Position numbers and translations under genes: made by a program. Positions 17,987 through 27,663 of a stretch of DNA of 64,000 nucleotides are shown in pieces. How positions within the stretch are numbered: the stretch's first letter is position 1; each line of letters starts with the position of its first letter. The DNA lies in NCBI RefSeq assembly GCF_027530345.1, contig NZ_JAPZQK010000004.1:62001-126000 (forward strand), read 5' to 3'. The stretch comes from Silanimonas sp. GTDB taxonomy: Bacteria; Pseudomonadota; Gammaproteobacteria; Xanthomonadales; Xanthomonadaceae. The notes beneath the pieces were generated by a model that had not been told where the DNA came from, did not search any database, and saw nothing but the letters and a program-made list of their open reading frames with translations.

Positions 17987-20900
17987 ATGGTCCATGGACT
18001 GAGCCTGCTGGCGTTTTCGCTGCTCTATGCGGGCGTTCTGCTCGCCGTGGCTTGGAGCGGCGATCGCGCCGGGCCCGCGAACCCGCGTGTGCGGCCGATG
18101 CTCTATGCGCTCACGCTCGCGGTGTACTGCAGTTCGTGGACCCTGCTCGGCGCGGTCGGTAGCGCGGCGGGCAACCTCTGGAGCTACCTGCCGATCTATC
18201 TCGGCCCGCTGCTGCTGCTCGTCTTCGGTGGCGACCTGCTGCGCCGCATGGTGGTGGTGGGGCAGCGGCAGCGCACCGCCTCGATCGCCGACTTCCTCGC
18301 GGCGCGCTACGGCCGTGCGCGAGAGCTCGCGGCGATGGTGGCCATCATCGCCGTGGTCGCAGCGATTCCCTATTTCGCCCTGCAGCTGAAGGCCATCGCG
18401 CTCTCCGTGGAGGTGCTGACCGGCATCCCGCGCGGCGATGCGCTGAACGATCCGGCCCTGCTGTCGGCGGGGCTGCTCTCGCTGTTCGCCATCGTTTTCG
18501 GAACACGCCACGTCGACGCCACCCGCCATCACCGCGGCTTGATGTGGGCCATCGGGCTGGAGTCGATCGTCAAGCTGCTGGCCCTCGTCGTGGTCGGCTT
18601 TTTCGCGTGGCGGCTGCTGGGTGGCGAGATCCCGCCGGCGGTGCGCGAGGCGCCGCTGCCGGCGCTGCCCGATCCGTTCGTGGCCCAGACCCTGCTCGCG
18701 TTCCTCGCTTTGCTCTGCCTGCCCCGCCAGTTCCAGGTGCTGGTGGTCGAGTGCCAGTCGGCCGACGACCTGCGCCCGGGCCGCTGGGCTTTCGCGTTCT
18801 ACCTGGTGCTGGTGTGCCTCGCGGTGCTGCCGATCACCTGGGCCGGCGAGGTCGCGCTGCGCGGCAGCGTGACGCCCGATGCGTGGGTGCTGGCCCTGCC
18901 GCTGTCGGAGGGCCGGGTCGATCTCGCGCTGGTGGCTTTCCTCGGGGGCGTCTCGGCGGCCACCGGGATGGTGCTGGTGGCCAGCCTCGCCATTGCGACG
19001 ATGGTGAGCAACGATCTCGCCATGCCGTGGCTGTTGCGTGGCGCCGACGATCCCGGGCGCCTCGGTCAGCGCATCCTCTGGGTGCGCCGCGTGAGCATCG
19101 TCGCGCTGTGCCTCGGGGCGTGGGCTTACTCGCGCGCCTTCGTCGGCAACGTGGCGCTAGCCTCGCACGGGCTGCTGGCCTTCGCCGCCGTGGCCCAGTT
19201 CGCACCGGCGCTCATCGGCGGGCTCTACTGGCGCGGGGCCAGCCGTGCCGGTGCGAGGCTCGGTATCGCGCTGGGCTTCGCGGTGTTTTTCTACACGCTG
19301 TTGCTGCCGGCCCTCGCCCGCGGCTTCGGCTTCGGTGCCGACTGGCTGGCCCACGGCCTGTTCGGCCTCGCCATGCTGCGTCCGGAGGCGATGTTCGGAC
19401 TGGTTGGCTGGGACGCGCTCACCCACGGCACCGTGCTGTCCTTGCTCGTGAACGTGATGGCCTTCGTCGCTGCGTCGCTGCGTTACCGGCCGGGACTGGA
19501 AGCGCGCCTCGCCGCCGAACCTTTCCTCGCGCCGGACGCCGCGCGCGAGGAACCCGACCCCGAAGCCACCGGGCGTGCCACCGAGGGCGACGTGCTCGCG
19601 CTCTGTGCCCGTGTGCTCGGCGACACCGCCGCGCGCGCCGAGTTCTCGGCCTTCGCCGCAGAGCGCGGCCGGCCGCTGAAGCCCGAGGGGCCGGCCGACC
19701 GGGGCTTCCTCCAGTTCGGCGAGCGGCTGCTGGCGTCGGCGGTGGGGGCCGCTTCCGCGCGCACCCTGCTCACCGCCGCGCTGCGCGGCAGCGGCATGGC
19801 CTTTGGCGAAGTGGTGGCCCTGCTCGACGAGGCCGGGCAGCAGCGCCGCTTCAACCGCGAGTTGCTGACCACGACGCTTGAGCACGTCAGTCATGGTGTC
19901 AGCGTGGTGGACGCCGACCTGCGCTTGATCGCCTGGAACCATGCCTACCAGCGCCTGTTCGACTACCCCGATGGCCTGCTTTACGTCGGCAAGCCGGTGG
20001 CCGAGCTGATCCGTTGGAACGCCGTGCGTGGCGAATGCGGACCCGGCGATGTCGACGCCCACGTGCATCGCCGGCTCGAGCACCTGCGGCGCGGCGCGTC
20101 CCACGTGTTCGAGCGCATCCGTCCGAACGGGCAGGTGATCGAGATGCGCGGCCAGCCCCTCCCCGGCGGCGGCTATGTCACCACCTACACCGACGTGAGC
20201 GACTACAAGCGCGTCGAGCTGGAGCTGCGCGATGCCGCCGCCCAGCTGGAGCGACGCGTCGAAGAGCGCACGCACGCGTTGTCCATCGCGCTGGAAGAGA
20301 CGGCGCGCGCCCAAGGGCATGCCGAGCAGGCGCGACAGGCGACCACGCGCTTCATGACCTCGCTGAGCCACGACCTGCTGCAGCCCCTGCATGCCGCGCG
20401 GCTGTTCTCGGCCGCTTTGCGCGAGGCGGAGGATCGCGGCGAGCAGCGCCAACTCAGCGGCCGCATCGATGCGTCGCTGCGCTCGGCCGAGGAGCTGCTG
20501 GACGGTTTGCTCGACCTGTCGCGCATCGAATCCGGCCAGCTGCAGGCGCGCCCGCAGGCGCTGGCCTTCGGGCCGCTGCTGCGCGGGCTGGTCGAGCAGT
20601 ACGAACCGCTGGCGCGCGCCCGTGGCCTGTCGATCGAAGCCGTCGACACCCGCGCATGGACGACCAGCGACCCTGCGCTGCTCCGGCGCGTGCTGCAGAA
20701 CTTCATCGCCAATGCGCTGCGCTACACCGTCCACGGCGGCGTGCGCATCGGCGTGCGTTGGCGCCGCGATGGCTGGGTGGTCGAGGTGTGGGACACCGGC
20801 CCCGGAATCGCCGAGGCGCACCGCGAGCTGATCTTCGAGGAGTTCCGCCGCGTCGGCGCGACTGGCGCCGAGGGGGATCGTGGCCTCGGTCTCGGCCTCT

Positions 20901-21415
20901 CGATCGCCCAGCGCCTCGCCAATGGTCTCGGGCATCCGCTGTCGCTGCGGTCGCGCGTGGGGCATGGCAGCGTTTTCGGCATCGCCGTGCCGCGCAGCGC
21001 ACCGGCTTCGAGCGCGTCATCCGCCAGCGGCGAGAGCGAACCGGCCGATGCCATGGCCGGCCTGCGCGTGCTCTGCGTCGACGACGATGCCGACATCCGC
21101 GACGCGCTGCAGGCCCTGCTCGCGCGCTGGGGCGTCGCCGTCGAATGCGTGGGGACTGCGACCGAGGCCTTGGCGCTCCCCGACACCTCACGGCCCTCGC
21201 GGCTGATCGTCGATTTCCAGCTGCACGACGCGATGGACGGCATCGAGCTCGCCGAAGGGCTCGTCGCGCGATGGGGTGTGATGCCCGTGCTGCTGCTGAC
21301 GGCCGAAGGCGGCGACGCGCTGCGCGACCGGGCGATGCGTGCCGGATTCACGCTGAGCCACAAGCCGGTGCGGCCGGCGGCACTGCGGGCCTGGCTGGCC
21401 GCCGCGCGCGCTTGA
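17987..21415 (+). CDS. crbS: CrbS/MxtR-like symporter-fused hybrid histidine kinase
   Basis: A 1142-residue inner-membrane sensor. Residues about 1-500 are an SLC5 (sodium:solute symporter) module with about 13 hydrophobic segments; about 525-620 resemble the STAC linker domain; about 625-740 are a PAS domain (HGVSVVDADLRLIAWN). The dimerisation helix holds H795 in SLSHDLLQPLHAAR, the ATPase has VWDTGPGIAEAHRELIFEEF, and the C-terminal receiver carries D1076 in LIVDFQL. This layout defines the CrbS/MxtR family, which in Vibrio and Pseudomonas activates acs and acetate use together with a LuxR-type regulator. Such a regulator lies 1.3 kb downstream, and acs and actP are in this window. Assignment to acetate signalling is inference; CbrA (histidine sensing) is the nearest alternative. 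Confidence 0.85.
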   Translation: MVHGLSLLAFSLLYAGVLLAVAWSGDRAGPANPRVRPMLYALTLAVYCSSWTLLGAVGSAAGNLWSYLPIYLGPLLLLVFGGDLLRRMVVVGQRQRTASIADFLAARYGRARELAAMVAIIAVVAAIPYFALQLKAIALSVEVLTGIPRGDALNDPALLSAGLLSLFAIVFGTRHVDATRHHRGLMWAIGLESIVKLLALVVVGFFAWRLLGGEIPPAVREAPLPALPDPFVAQTLLAFLALLCLPRQFQVLVVECQSADDLRPGRWAFAFYLVLVCLAVLPITWAGEVALRGSVTPDAWVLALPLSEGRVDLALVAFLGGVSAATGMVLVASLAIATMVSNDLAMPWLLRGADDPGRLGQRILWVRRVSIVALCLGAWAYSRAFVGNVALASHGLLAFAAVAQFAPALIGGLYWRGASRAGARLGIALGFAVFFYTLLLPALARGFGFGADWLAHGLFGLAMLRPEAMFGLVGWDALTHGTVLSLLVNVMAFVAASLRYRPGLEARLAAEPFLAPDAAREEPDPEATGRATEGDVLALCARVLGDTAARAEFSAFAAERGRPLKPEGPADRGFLQFGERLLASAVGAASARTLLTAALRGSGMAFGEVVALLDEAGQQRRFNRELLTTTLEHVSHGVSVVDADLRLIAWNHAYQRLFDYPDGLLYVGKPVAELIRWNAVRGECGPGDVDAHVHRRLEHLRRGASHVFERIRPNGQVIEMRGQPLPGGGYVTTYTDVSDYKRVELELRDAAAQLERRVEERTHALSIALEETARAQGHAEQARQATTRFMTSLSHDLLQPLHAARLFSAALREAEDRGEQRQLSGRIDASLRSAEELLDGLLDLSRIESGQLQARPQALAFGPLLRGLVEQYEPLARARGLSIEAVDTRAWTTSDPALLRRVLQNFIANALRYTVHGGVRIGVRWRRDGWVVEVWDTGPGIAEAHRELIFEEFRRVGATGAEGDRGLGLGLSIAQRLANGLGHPLSLRSRVGHGSVFGIAVPRSAPASSASSASGESEPADAMAGLRVLCVDDDADIRDALQALLARWGVAVECVGTATEALALPDTSRPSRLIVDFQLHDAMDGIELAEGLVARWGVMPVLLLTAEGGDALRDRAMRAGFTLSHKPVRPAALRAWLAAARA

Positions 21416-21477
21416 ACACGCTCCGCTGACGGGCGATCCGTTGCGATTCCACCCTCATTCGACCGACACCCCTCCCC

Positions 21478-22686
21478 ATGCCGCTGACCACCGCCCTGCT
21501 TGCCGCCAGCCTCGCCACCACCGCGGCGCCCGCGCCCGCCATGCCGGAAAGCACCGTGTTGTCCGCGCGCAACGTCCCGATCCAGACCGGCGCCCGCCGC
21601 GAGGTCTGGATCGAAGGCCTCGAGCATCCGTGGGGCCTCGCCTTCCTGCCGGACGGTAGCGCGCTGGTCACCGAACGTCCCGGCCGCCTGCGCGTGATCC
21701 GCGACGGCGTGTTGCAGCCCGAGCCCGTGGCCGGCGTGCCCGAGGTGTTCGCGCAGAACCAGGGCGGGCTGCTGGACGTCGCGCTGCATCCCGGCTTCGC
21801 CGGGAACCGCCTCGTCTACCTCACCTACGCGCACGGCACGCCCGAGGCCAACACCACGCGCGTGGCTCGGGCGCGCTTCACCGGCACGGCGCTGGAAGGT
21901 CTCGAGGTGATCTTCGAGAGCAACCAGCCCAAGCCCGCGGCCGGCCACTTCGGCTCGCGGCTGGCCTTCCTGCCCGACGGCTCGCTGCTCGTCTCGATCG
22001 GCGACGGTGGCAATCCCCCGACGATGCTGGACGGCGCCTTCATCCGCGAGAAGGCCCAGGACCCGGCCAGCCACTGGGGCAAGATCCTGCGCCTCAACGA
22101 CGACGGCAGCGCGCCCACGGACGCGCCTTTCGCCGGCGGCGCCACTGGCGTCTGGTCGATCGGCCACCGCAACATCCAGGGCCTCGCCGTGGATGCCGCG
22201 CGCAACGCCGTGTGGGCCACCGAGCACGGCTCCCTCGGCGGCGACGAACTGAACCGCGTGCAGGCCGGCAACAACCACGGCTGGCCGCGGGTCAGCCTGA
22301 CCCGCGACTACGTCACCGCCGAGCCGGTCGGCGAGGCCACGCGCCGCGACGGCATGGTCGACCCGGTCCTCCTGTGGGACACCGCGGTCGCGCCGTCCGG
22401 CCTTGCGGTGTACGCGGGCGATGCGTTCCCCGACTGGCGCGGCGACCTGTTCTCCGGCTCGCTGGTCAGCCTCGACGTGCGCCGCATCGACCTTGATGAC
22501 GCCGGCCGGGTGCAGGGCGAGACGGCGCTGCGCGTCGGCCAGCGCGTGCGCGAGGTGGAGGTCGGGCCCGACGGTTTCCTCTACGTGCTGACCGACGAGA
22601 AGGCCGGCCGCGTGCTGCGCTTCCTGCCGGCCACGGCGGCCGCGACGCCCGCCGCACCGCAGGCCATCGAGCGCGCTCGTCCCTGA
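21478..22686 (+). CDS. PQQ-dependent aldose sugar dehydrogenase (YliI/GSDH family)
   Basis: A 402-residue six-bladed propeller of the glucose/sorbosone dehydrogenase family. A short signal peptide is visible (LLAASLATTAAPAPA), so the enzyme is periplasmic. Family landmarks are HPWGLAFLPDGSALVTERPGR, GLLDVALHPGFA, GHRNIQGLAVD and ATEHGSLGGDELNR. Members oxidise aldoses using PQQ and pass electrons to the respiratory chain; calcium and PQQ ligands fall in the named motifs. No PQQ biosynthesis gene is in the window. It lies between the CrbS-like kinase and its putative response regulator. Confidence 0.88.
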   Translation: MPLTTALLAASLATTAAPAPAMPESTVLSARNVPIQTGARREVWIEGLEHPWGLAFLPDGSALVTERPGRLRVIRDGVLQPEPVAGVPEVFAQNQGGLLDVALHPGFAGNRLVYLTYAHGTPEANTTRVARARFTGTALEGLEVIFESNQPKPAAGHFGSRLAFLPDGSLLVSIGDGGNPPTMLDGAFIREKAQDPASHWGKILRLNDDGSAPTDAPFAGGATGVWSIGHRNIQGLAVDAARNAVWATEHGSLGGDELNRVQAGNNHGWPRVSLTRDYVTAEPVGEATRRDGMVDPVLLWDTAVAPSGLAVYAGDAFPDWRGDLFSGSLVSLDVRRIDLDDAGRVQGETALRVGQRVREVEVGPDGFLYVLTDEKAGRVLRFLPATAAATPAAPQAIERARP

Positions 22687-22707
22687 GGGGCCGGCGCGCC
22701 GCCGGGC

Positions 22708-23361
22708 TCAGTCCTCGTCGGGGATCGGTGCCGGCGGTTCGAGGCCGAGCTGGCCCAGCATCAGCACCGCCTGCGTGCGGTTGGTGGCACCGAGCTTGTC
22801 GAGCACGGCGCCCATGTGTGCTTTCACCGTGGCCTCGCCGATGCCGAGTTCCCAGGCGATCTGCTTGTTCAGCAGGCCCGCGGCCACCCGGCTGAGCACC
22901 CGGAACTGCGCCGGCGTCAGCGTGGCGATGCGCGCGGCGATGGCGCGTTCATCCGGGCCCACCGGCGCGCTGGCGAGGGGCGGCTGGGGCCGGTCGCCGG
23001 CCAGCACGGCATCGAGCGTGCGCTGCATTTCCTCCGGCGAAGCCGACTTCGACAGGAAGCCCGCGGCGCCATGGTCCAGCGCGCGGCGGCGGGTGTCGGC
23101 GTCGTCGCGGGCGCTGACCATCACGATCGGCAGGGCGGGGTGCTGCGCGCGCAGGTGCACCAGCACCGAGAAGCCGCGCGCCCCCGGCATGGTCAGGTCG
23201 AGCAGCAGCAGGTCGGCGTCGGGGTGCGCTTCCGCGAGGGCGAACACCCCCTCGGCATCGCTGGCGTCCCGCACCGCGACGTCGGGCCAGAAGCCGCCGA
23301 CGAGGCGCTTCAGCGCATCGCGGAACAGCGGGTGGTCATCGGCGACGAGCAGGAGCGGCAT
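22708..23361 (-). CDS. crbR: NarL/LuxR-type response regulator, probable CrbR/ErdR
   Basis: A 217-residue two-domain regulator. The receiver has the acidic pocket ADDHP (D8, D9), phospho-acceptor D55 in LLLLDLTMPG, and lysine in GAAGFLSKSAS. The C-terminal helix-turn-helix is LTPAQFRVLSRVAAGLLNKQ followed by IAWELGIGEATVKAHMGAV. It is the only response regulator near the CrbS-like kinase, and NarL-type CrbR/ErdR is the known partner of CrbS/MxtR. The pairing and a role in acs control are inferred from family and position. It is transcribed opposite to the kinase. Confidence 0.82.
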   Translation of the reverse strand: MPLLLVADDHPLFRDALKRLVGGFWPDVAVRDASDAEGVFALAEAHPDADLLLLDLTMPGARGFSVLVHLRAQHPALPIVMVSARDDADTRRRALDHGAAGFLSKSASPEEMQRTLDAVLAGDRPQPPLASAPVGPDERAIAARIATLTPAQFRVLSRVAAGLLNKQIAWELGIGEATVKAHMGAVLDKLGATNRTQAVLMLGQLGLEPPAPIPDED

Positions 23362-23460
23362 GGGCCCGAAGCCTAGCAGCCGGGGCCTCGGCGCGCGCCC
23401 TCACCCCGCGCTCGCATCCCGATCACCGCGCCTCGCCGCGGATTGCGCGATGCTACACGC

Positions 23461-24390
23461 ATGCTCAAGACGCTCGCCTCACTGTTCTTCTACGCCCGCT
23501 TCCTCGGGCCGTTCTCCACGTTCGGCCATCGGCGCCGCCTGGCGGCCCGCCCCGCCGCGCCCTTCGATTTCCGCGGCCAGCGCTGGTGCGTCACGGGGGC
23601 GAGTGGCGGCATTGGCCGCGCCATCGTGCTCGGTGCCTTGCACGGTGGTGCCGAGGTGCATGCGCTGGCGCGCGACGCGGCCAAGCTCGAGGCCCTGCGT
23701 CGCGATGCCGGTGAGGGCGCGCGCCGCCTGCACGCCGTTCCGCTGGATCTTTCCCGCATTGCGGAGGGCGAGGCTTGGGCGGCGCACACCCCGCGTTTCG
23801 ATGTGCTGGTGCACAACGTCGGCGTGATGCTCCACGGGCACACGCTGACGTCCGAGGGCGTGGAAACCAGCTTCGCGACCAACCTGCTCGTGCCCTTCGC
23901 GATGACGGCGGCTTTGCGCGAGGCCGGCGCCCTCGACGCCGGCAGCCTGATCATCGCAATGAGCTCCGGCGGCGCCTACGGCGCGAAACTCGATCTCGAC
24001 GCCCTCGAGGCGCGCGACGCGGCCCACCATGACGGCTTCATGGCCTACGCACAGCACAAGCGCGCGCAGATCGAGCTCACCCGTGCGTGGAACGCGGAGG
24101 CGCACGGCCCCCGTGCGCACGTGATGCACCCGGGCTGGGTCGACACCGATGGCGTGCGCTCCTCCCTGCCGGGGTTCCGCCGCGTGTTGCGCCGGGTGCT
24201 GCGCAACGGCGAGCAAGGCGCCGACACCGCGCTCTGGCTGGCGGCGACGCGGCCCGAGCCGTCGTCCGAGGGCGAGATCTGGCTCGATCGCCACCGCGAC
24301 ACCGAGCACGCCTTCGCCATGACGCGCGGCGGTGCGAACGCGGAGGCGTTGGTGGCCTTCCTGCGTCAGCGTGCGAGTTCGATCAGGTAA
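23461..24390 (+). CDS. Short-chain dehydrogenase/reductase (DHRS12-like)
   Basis: A 309-residue SDR. The NAD(P)-binding motif is VTGASGGIGRAIVLG and the cofactor-site NNVG variant appears as LVHNVGVMLHG. The catalytic tyrosine and lysine are in MAYAQHKRAQIEL, with serine in IIAMSSGGAYG. An N-terminal extension of about 40 residues before the Rossmann fold matches the DHRS12 subgroup. The start at 23461 follows that pattern; an earlier codon 18 bp upstream is possible. Its substrate is unknown. The 3' end overlaps the convergent VOC gene by 25 bp. Confidence 0.85.
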   Translation: MLKTLASLFFYARFLGPFSTFGHRRRLAARPAAPFDFRGQRWCVTGASGGIGRAIVLGALHGGAEVHALARDAAKLEALRRDAGEGARRLHAVPLDLSRIAEGEAWAAHTPRFDVLVHNVGVMLHGHTLTSEGVETSFATNLLVPFAMTAALREAGALDAGSLIIAMSSGGAYGAKLDLDALEARDAAHHDGFMAYAQHKRAQIELTRAWNAEAHGPRAHVMHPGWVDTDGVRSSLPGFRRVLRRVLRNGEQGADTALWLAATRPEPSSEGEIWLDRHRDTEHAFAMTRGGANAEALVAFLRQRASSIR

Positions 24391-25145
24391 AGCCCGGCGC
24401 CGGTCGGATCGTCGATGCGGGCGATGCGGCCCACGCCCGGCGCGTCGAAGGCCGGCACGCTCACGCTGCCGCCGGCCGCGTCGGTGGCCGACAATGCGAT
24501 GGCGAGATCCGGCACGACCACATACAGCGACCAGTGCGCCGGCAGGTCGCCCCACTCAGCGGTCATCTGCAGCAGGCCGCCGTAGTGCGTCTCGCCGGCG
24601 GCGTATTCGCTGTAGCGCGTGCCGGCGGGCGCGTTCGCGGAGTCCTTGAAGCTCCAGCCGAGCAGTTCGCCGTAGAAGCGCTGCGCGGCGTCGACGTCGC
24701 GCGTGGCGAGTTCGACCCAGCCGATGCTGAAGTCTTCGAACATCGCGAAATCGCCGCCGGCCGCCGCGTCGGCCTGCCACAAATTGAAGACCGCACCGCC
24801 CGGGTCGGCCAGCACGGCGCCGCGGCCCATCCCGGGCACGTCGAAGGGCTCGCCGAAGGGCGTGGCCCCGAGCGCGATGGCCTTGGCGCGCGACGCGTCG
24901 ACATCGGCCACGAGGAAATAGGCGCTCCAGAACGAGGGCGCGCCCTCGGCGCCGGGCGGTAGGCCGCAGATGGCGCCCACCGCGGCGGTTGCATTGGCCA
25001 TGAAGGCGTAGGGCCCCATCGGCGTGCCCTGCTCGTCGGCCGACCAGCCGAACACCGTTTTCGCGAAGGCGATGGAGCGCGCGGGCTCCGTGCTCGCCAG
25101 TTCGAACCAGCATGGGGCACCGAGCGGCGGGGTGTGGACAGGCAT
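24366..25145 (-). CDS. Two-domain VOC (glyoxalase-fold) protein
   Basis: A 259-residue protein made of two vicinal-oxygen-chelate modules, residues about 5-125 (CWFELASTEPARSIAFAKTVFGW) and about 140-255 (GWVELATRDVDAAQRFYGELLGW). The arrangement matches the Cfp30B / YdeN-type family often annotated as glyoxalase-like; the real activity of most members is not known. No signal peptide. The start at 25145 begins right before the first module. The gene overlaps the end of the SDR gene by 25 bp in the opposite direction. Confidence 0.85.
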   Translation of the reverse strand: MPVHTPPLGAPCWFELASTEPARSIAFAKTVFGWSADEQGTPMGPYAFMANATAAVGAICGLPPGAEGAPSFWSAYFLVADVDASRAKAIALGATPFGEPFDVPGMGRGAVLADPGGAVFNLWQADAAAGGDFAMFEDFSIGWVELATRDVDAAQRFYGELLGWSFKDSANAPAGTRYSEYAAGETHYGGLLQMTAEWGDLPAHWSLYVVVPDLAIALSATDAAGGSVSVPAFDAPGVGRIARIDDPTGAGLYLIELAR

Positions 25146-25237
25146 GGTCGTCTCCGGGGCGGCGCACGCGGCGCGAGGCAGGCCGAGCGTGACGCGCTTC
25201 TGCACGCTGTGCCAGTCCCGCCCTGCGCTACGCTCCC

Positions 25238-26434
25238 GTGATGTCGATCACCTCGCCCTCCGTCCTCACCGCGTTGCGTCGCCGCTGGCCCTGGGCCGTC
25301 GCGGTGCTTGTGCTGGTCCTCGTCGCCTCGCGCGTGCCCGGCTGGGTGTTCGGTCCCGCCGTCGAGGGGTATCGCGTCGAGGCCCGGCCTCTGCTGGCGA
25401 ACGTGGTCGCGACGGGCCGTGTCGAGACGCCGTCGCGCGTCACCGTCGGCAGCGAGATCACCGGCACGGTCCTCGAGCGCCCGGTGCGCGAGGGTGATCG
25501 TCTGGCCGCCGGCGATGTCGTCGCCCGCCTCTCCGATGACGACGAGCGCGCGAAGCTCGAGGAAGCCCGCGCCACCCTCGCGCAGCTGCTCGAACGCGAA
25601 CGCCCCGTGGACGCGGCCACCCTCGTCCAGGCGCGCGGCGCGGCGGAACAAGCGCGCCGCGATGCCGCGCGCTTCGCCGAACTCGCAGCGAAGGGCCTCG
25701 TGGCCCGCGACCGTGCCGAACAGGCCGCACAGGCCCGCCGGGTGGCCGACGCCGCTTTGGCGGGAGCGGAAGCGCAGGCGCGCGCCTCCGGCCCCGGCGG
25801 CAGCACCGAGCGCCTGCTGCGCGATCGCGTCGCCACCGCCGAGGCGGCGTTGGCGCAGAACGTGATCCGCACCCGCGTGGCCGGTACCGTGCTGCGCCGG
25901 CTCGCCGAGCCCGGCGACGTGGTGCAGGCCGGCCGCGGCATCGTCGAACTGGCCCGCGAGGGCGACCTGCTGGTCGTCGCGCAGGTCGACGAACGCAACC
26001 TCGACCGTCTCGCCGAAGGCCAGTCGGCCCTCGTCTCCGCCGATGCCTTCCCCAGCCAGCGTCTGCCGGCCCGCGTGGTCTTCATCGCCCCGGCCGTCGA
26101 CCCGCAGACCGGCACCGTGGAAGTGCGCGTCGAAGTGCCCGAGCCGCCGGCCACGCTGCGGCAGGACATGACGGTCTCCATCGACATCGAAGTGGGGCGC
26201 CGCGAGCGCGCGCTGGTACTGCCAATCGATGCCGTCGATGCGAGCGACAGCGCCGGGCCGTCGACGGTGCTCGTTGTTCGCGAGGGCCGCGTGCAGCGCG
26301 TGCCGGTGACGCTCGGCCTGCGCGGCGTTGACCGCGTGGAAGTGCTCGAAGGCCTCACCGAAGGCGAAGCCGTGCTGCCGCTGGCCGGTGCGCCTGCCGA
26401 CGGTGCGCGCGTGCGCGTCGCTGCGGCGGAATGA
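25238..26434 (+). CDS. Periplasmic adaptor of an ABC efflux pump (MacA/HlyD type)
   Basis: A 398-residue membrane-fusion protein. One transmembrane segment near residues 15-35 anchors it (WAVAVLVLVLVASRVPGW). The barrel-lipoyl halves are visible as VTVGSEITGTVLERPVREGD and IRTRVAGTVLRRLAEPGDVV, separated by a long alpha-helical hairpin (about residues 95-200). GTG at 25238 and ATG at 25241 are both possible starts. Its stop overlaps the permease start by 4 bp, and a LolD-type ATPase completes the operon, as in MacAB-like tripartite exporters. The outer-membrane partner is not adjacent. Substrate unknown; antimicrobial or lipid export are both possible. Confidence 0.87.
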   Translation: MMSITSPSVLTALRRRWPWAVAVLVLVLVASRVPGWVFGPAVEGYRVEARPLLANVVATGRVETPSRVTVGSEITGTVLERPVREGDRLAAGDVVARLSDDDERAKLEEARATLAQLLERERPVDAATLVQARGAAEQARRDAARFAELAAKGLVARDRAEQAAQARRVADAALAGAEAQARASGPGGSTERLLRDRVATAEAALAQNVIRTRVAGTVLRRLAEPGDVVQAGRGIVELAREGDLLVVAQVDERNLDRLAEGQSALVSADAFPSQRLPARVVFIAPAVDPQTGTVEVRVEVPEPPATLRQDMTVSIDIEVGRRERALVLPIDAVDASDSAGPSTVLVVREGRVQRVPVTLGLRGVDRVEVLEGLTEGEAVLPLAGAPADGARVRVAAAE

Positions 26435-27663
26435 GCGTGGCCCGATTCTGGTTCGAATGGACGCTGGCCACCCGCCTGCTGCTGGAAGGCCGCGCCCAGA
26501 CCCTGCTGATCATCACCGGCATCGGGGTCGGCGTGGCCGTCATCGTCTTCCTCACTGCACTGATCGGTGGCCTGCAGAAGCAGATCATCGACCGCACGCT
26601 CGGCACGCAGGCGCACATCCGCATCAGTGCGCCGGACGAGGTAGCCCGGCCGCTGCGTGTCGAGGGCGAGACGGCGGTGCTCTCCCGCGTTGACCAGCGC
26701 GCACAACGCCTGCGCTCGGTCGACCAATGGCAGCGCATCGAAACCGCGCTGGCCGGCTTTCCCGAAGTCACGGCGATCTCGCCGCTGGTGTCCGGCCCGG
26801 CGCTCGCGCGTCGCGGTGCGGCCAGCCGCGCGGTGGTGCTGATGGGTATCGATCCGGAGCGCTACGTGCGCATCGTGCCGGTGCCCGACAACGTCAAGGA
26901 GGGCCGTTGGCGCATCGTCGGCAACGACGTGGCCATCGGCCGCGAGCTCGCGAAAGATCTTGGTGCACAGTTGGGCGACCGCATCCGTCTCGACACCGGC
27001 GACGGCCGCAGCGACGTGTTCACCATCGTCGCGCTGTTCGAGCTCGGCGTGCGCGACCTCGACGGCCGCTTCGTTTACCTCGCGATGAAGCCGGCGCAGA
27101 GCCTGCTCGACCTGCCGGGCGGTGCCACCAGCATCGACCTTCGCGTGCGCGAGATCTTCGAGGCCGAAGACGTCGCCCAGCGCATCGCCGCGCGCCTCGG
27201 CATCCAGGCCGAGAGCTGGATGACGCTCAACAGCAACATCCTCGGCGCCCTCGCGGCGCAGAGCATGTCGACCAACCTGATCAAGGTGTTCGTGGGGCTG
27301 TCCGCCGCCTTCGGCATCGCCAGCGTGCTCGCCGTGAGCGTGGTGCAGCGAGGCCGCGAGATCGGCATCCTGCGGGCGATGGGCACGCAACGCGGCCAGG
27401 TGCTGCGGATCTTCCTGCTGCAGGGCGCGTTGGTCGGCCTGATCGGTGCGGCCTTCGGCTGCCTGATCGGCGCTGGCTTGCTGGGTTTGTGGGAGCTGAT
27501 GGGCTTGGCGCGTTCGGGCCGCGGCGCTTTCGCCCTCGTCGTCACGCCGGCGCTGTTCTTCGGCGCCTCGGCCATGGCGACGGTGGTGGGCATGCTCGCG
27601 GCAATGGCCCCGGCGCGTCGCGCGGCACGACTCGACCCGGTGGAGGCGATGCGTGGCGGATGA
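26431..27663 (+). CDS. ABC transporter permease, MacB/LolE type
   Basis: A 410-residue permease with one N-terminal membrane segment ([18 protein letters not shown]), a large periplasmic domain of about 235 residues, and three C-terminal segments ([46 protein letters not shown]). This is the FtsX/MacB fold of mechanotransmission transporters. The coupling helix region is [21 protein letters not shown]. It overlaps the adaptor upstream by 4 bp and the ATPase downstream by 11 bp. Confidence 0.88.
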   Translation: MSVARFWFEWTLATRLLLEGRAQTLLIITGIGVGVAVIVFLTALIGGLQKQIIDRTLGTQAHIRISAPDEVARPLRVEGETAVLSRVDQRAQRLRSVDQWQRIETALAGFPEVTAISPLVSGPALARRGAASRAVVLMGIDPERYVRIVPVPDNVKEGRWRIVGNDVAIGRELAKDLGAQLGDRIRLDTGDGRSDVFTIVALFELGVRDLDGRFVYLAMKPAQSLLDLPGGATSIDLRVREIFEAEDVAQRIAARLGIQAESWMTLNSNILGALAAQSMSTNLIKVFVGLSAAFGIASVLAVSVVQRGREIGILRAMGTQRGQVLRIFLLQGALVGLIGAAFGCLIGAGLLGLWELMGLARSGRGAFALVVTPALFFGASAMATVVGMLAAMAPARRAARLDPVEAMRGG

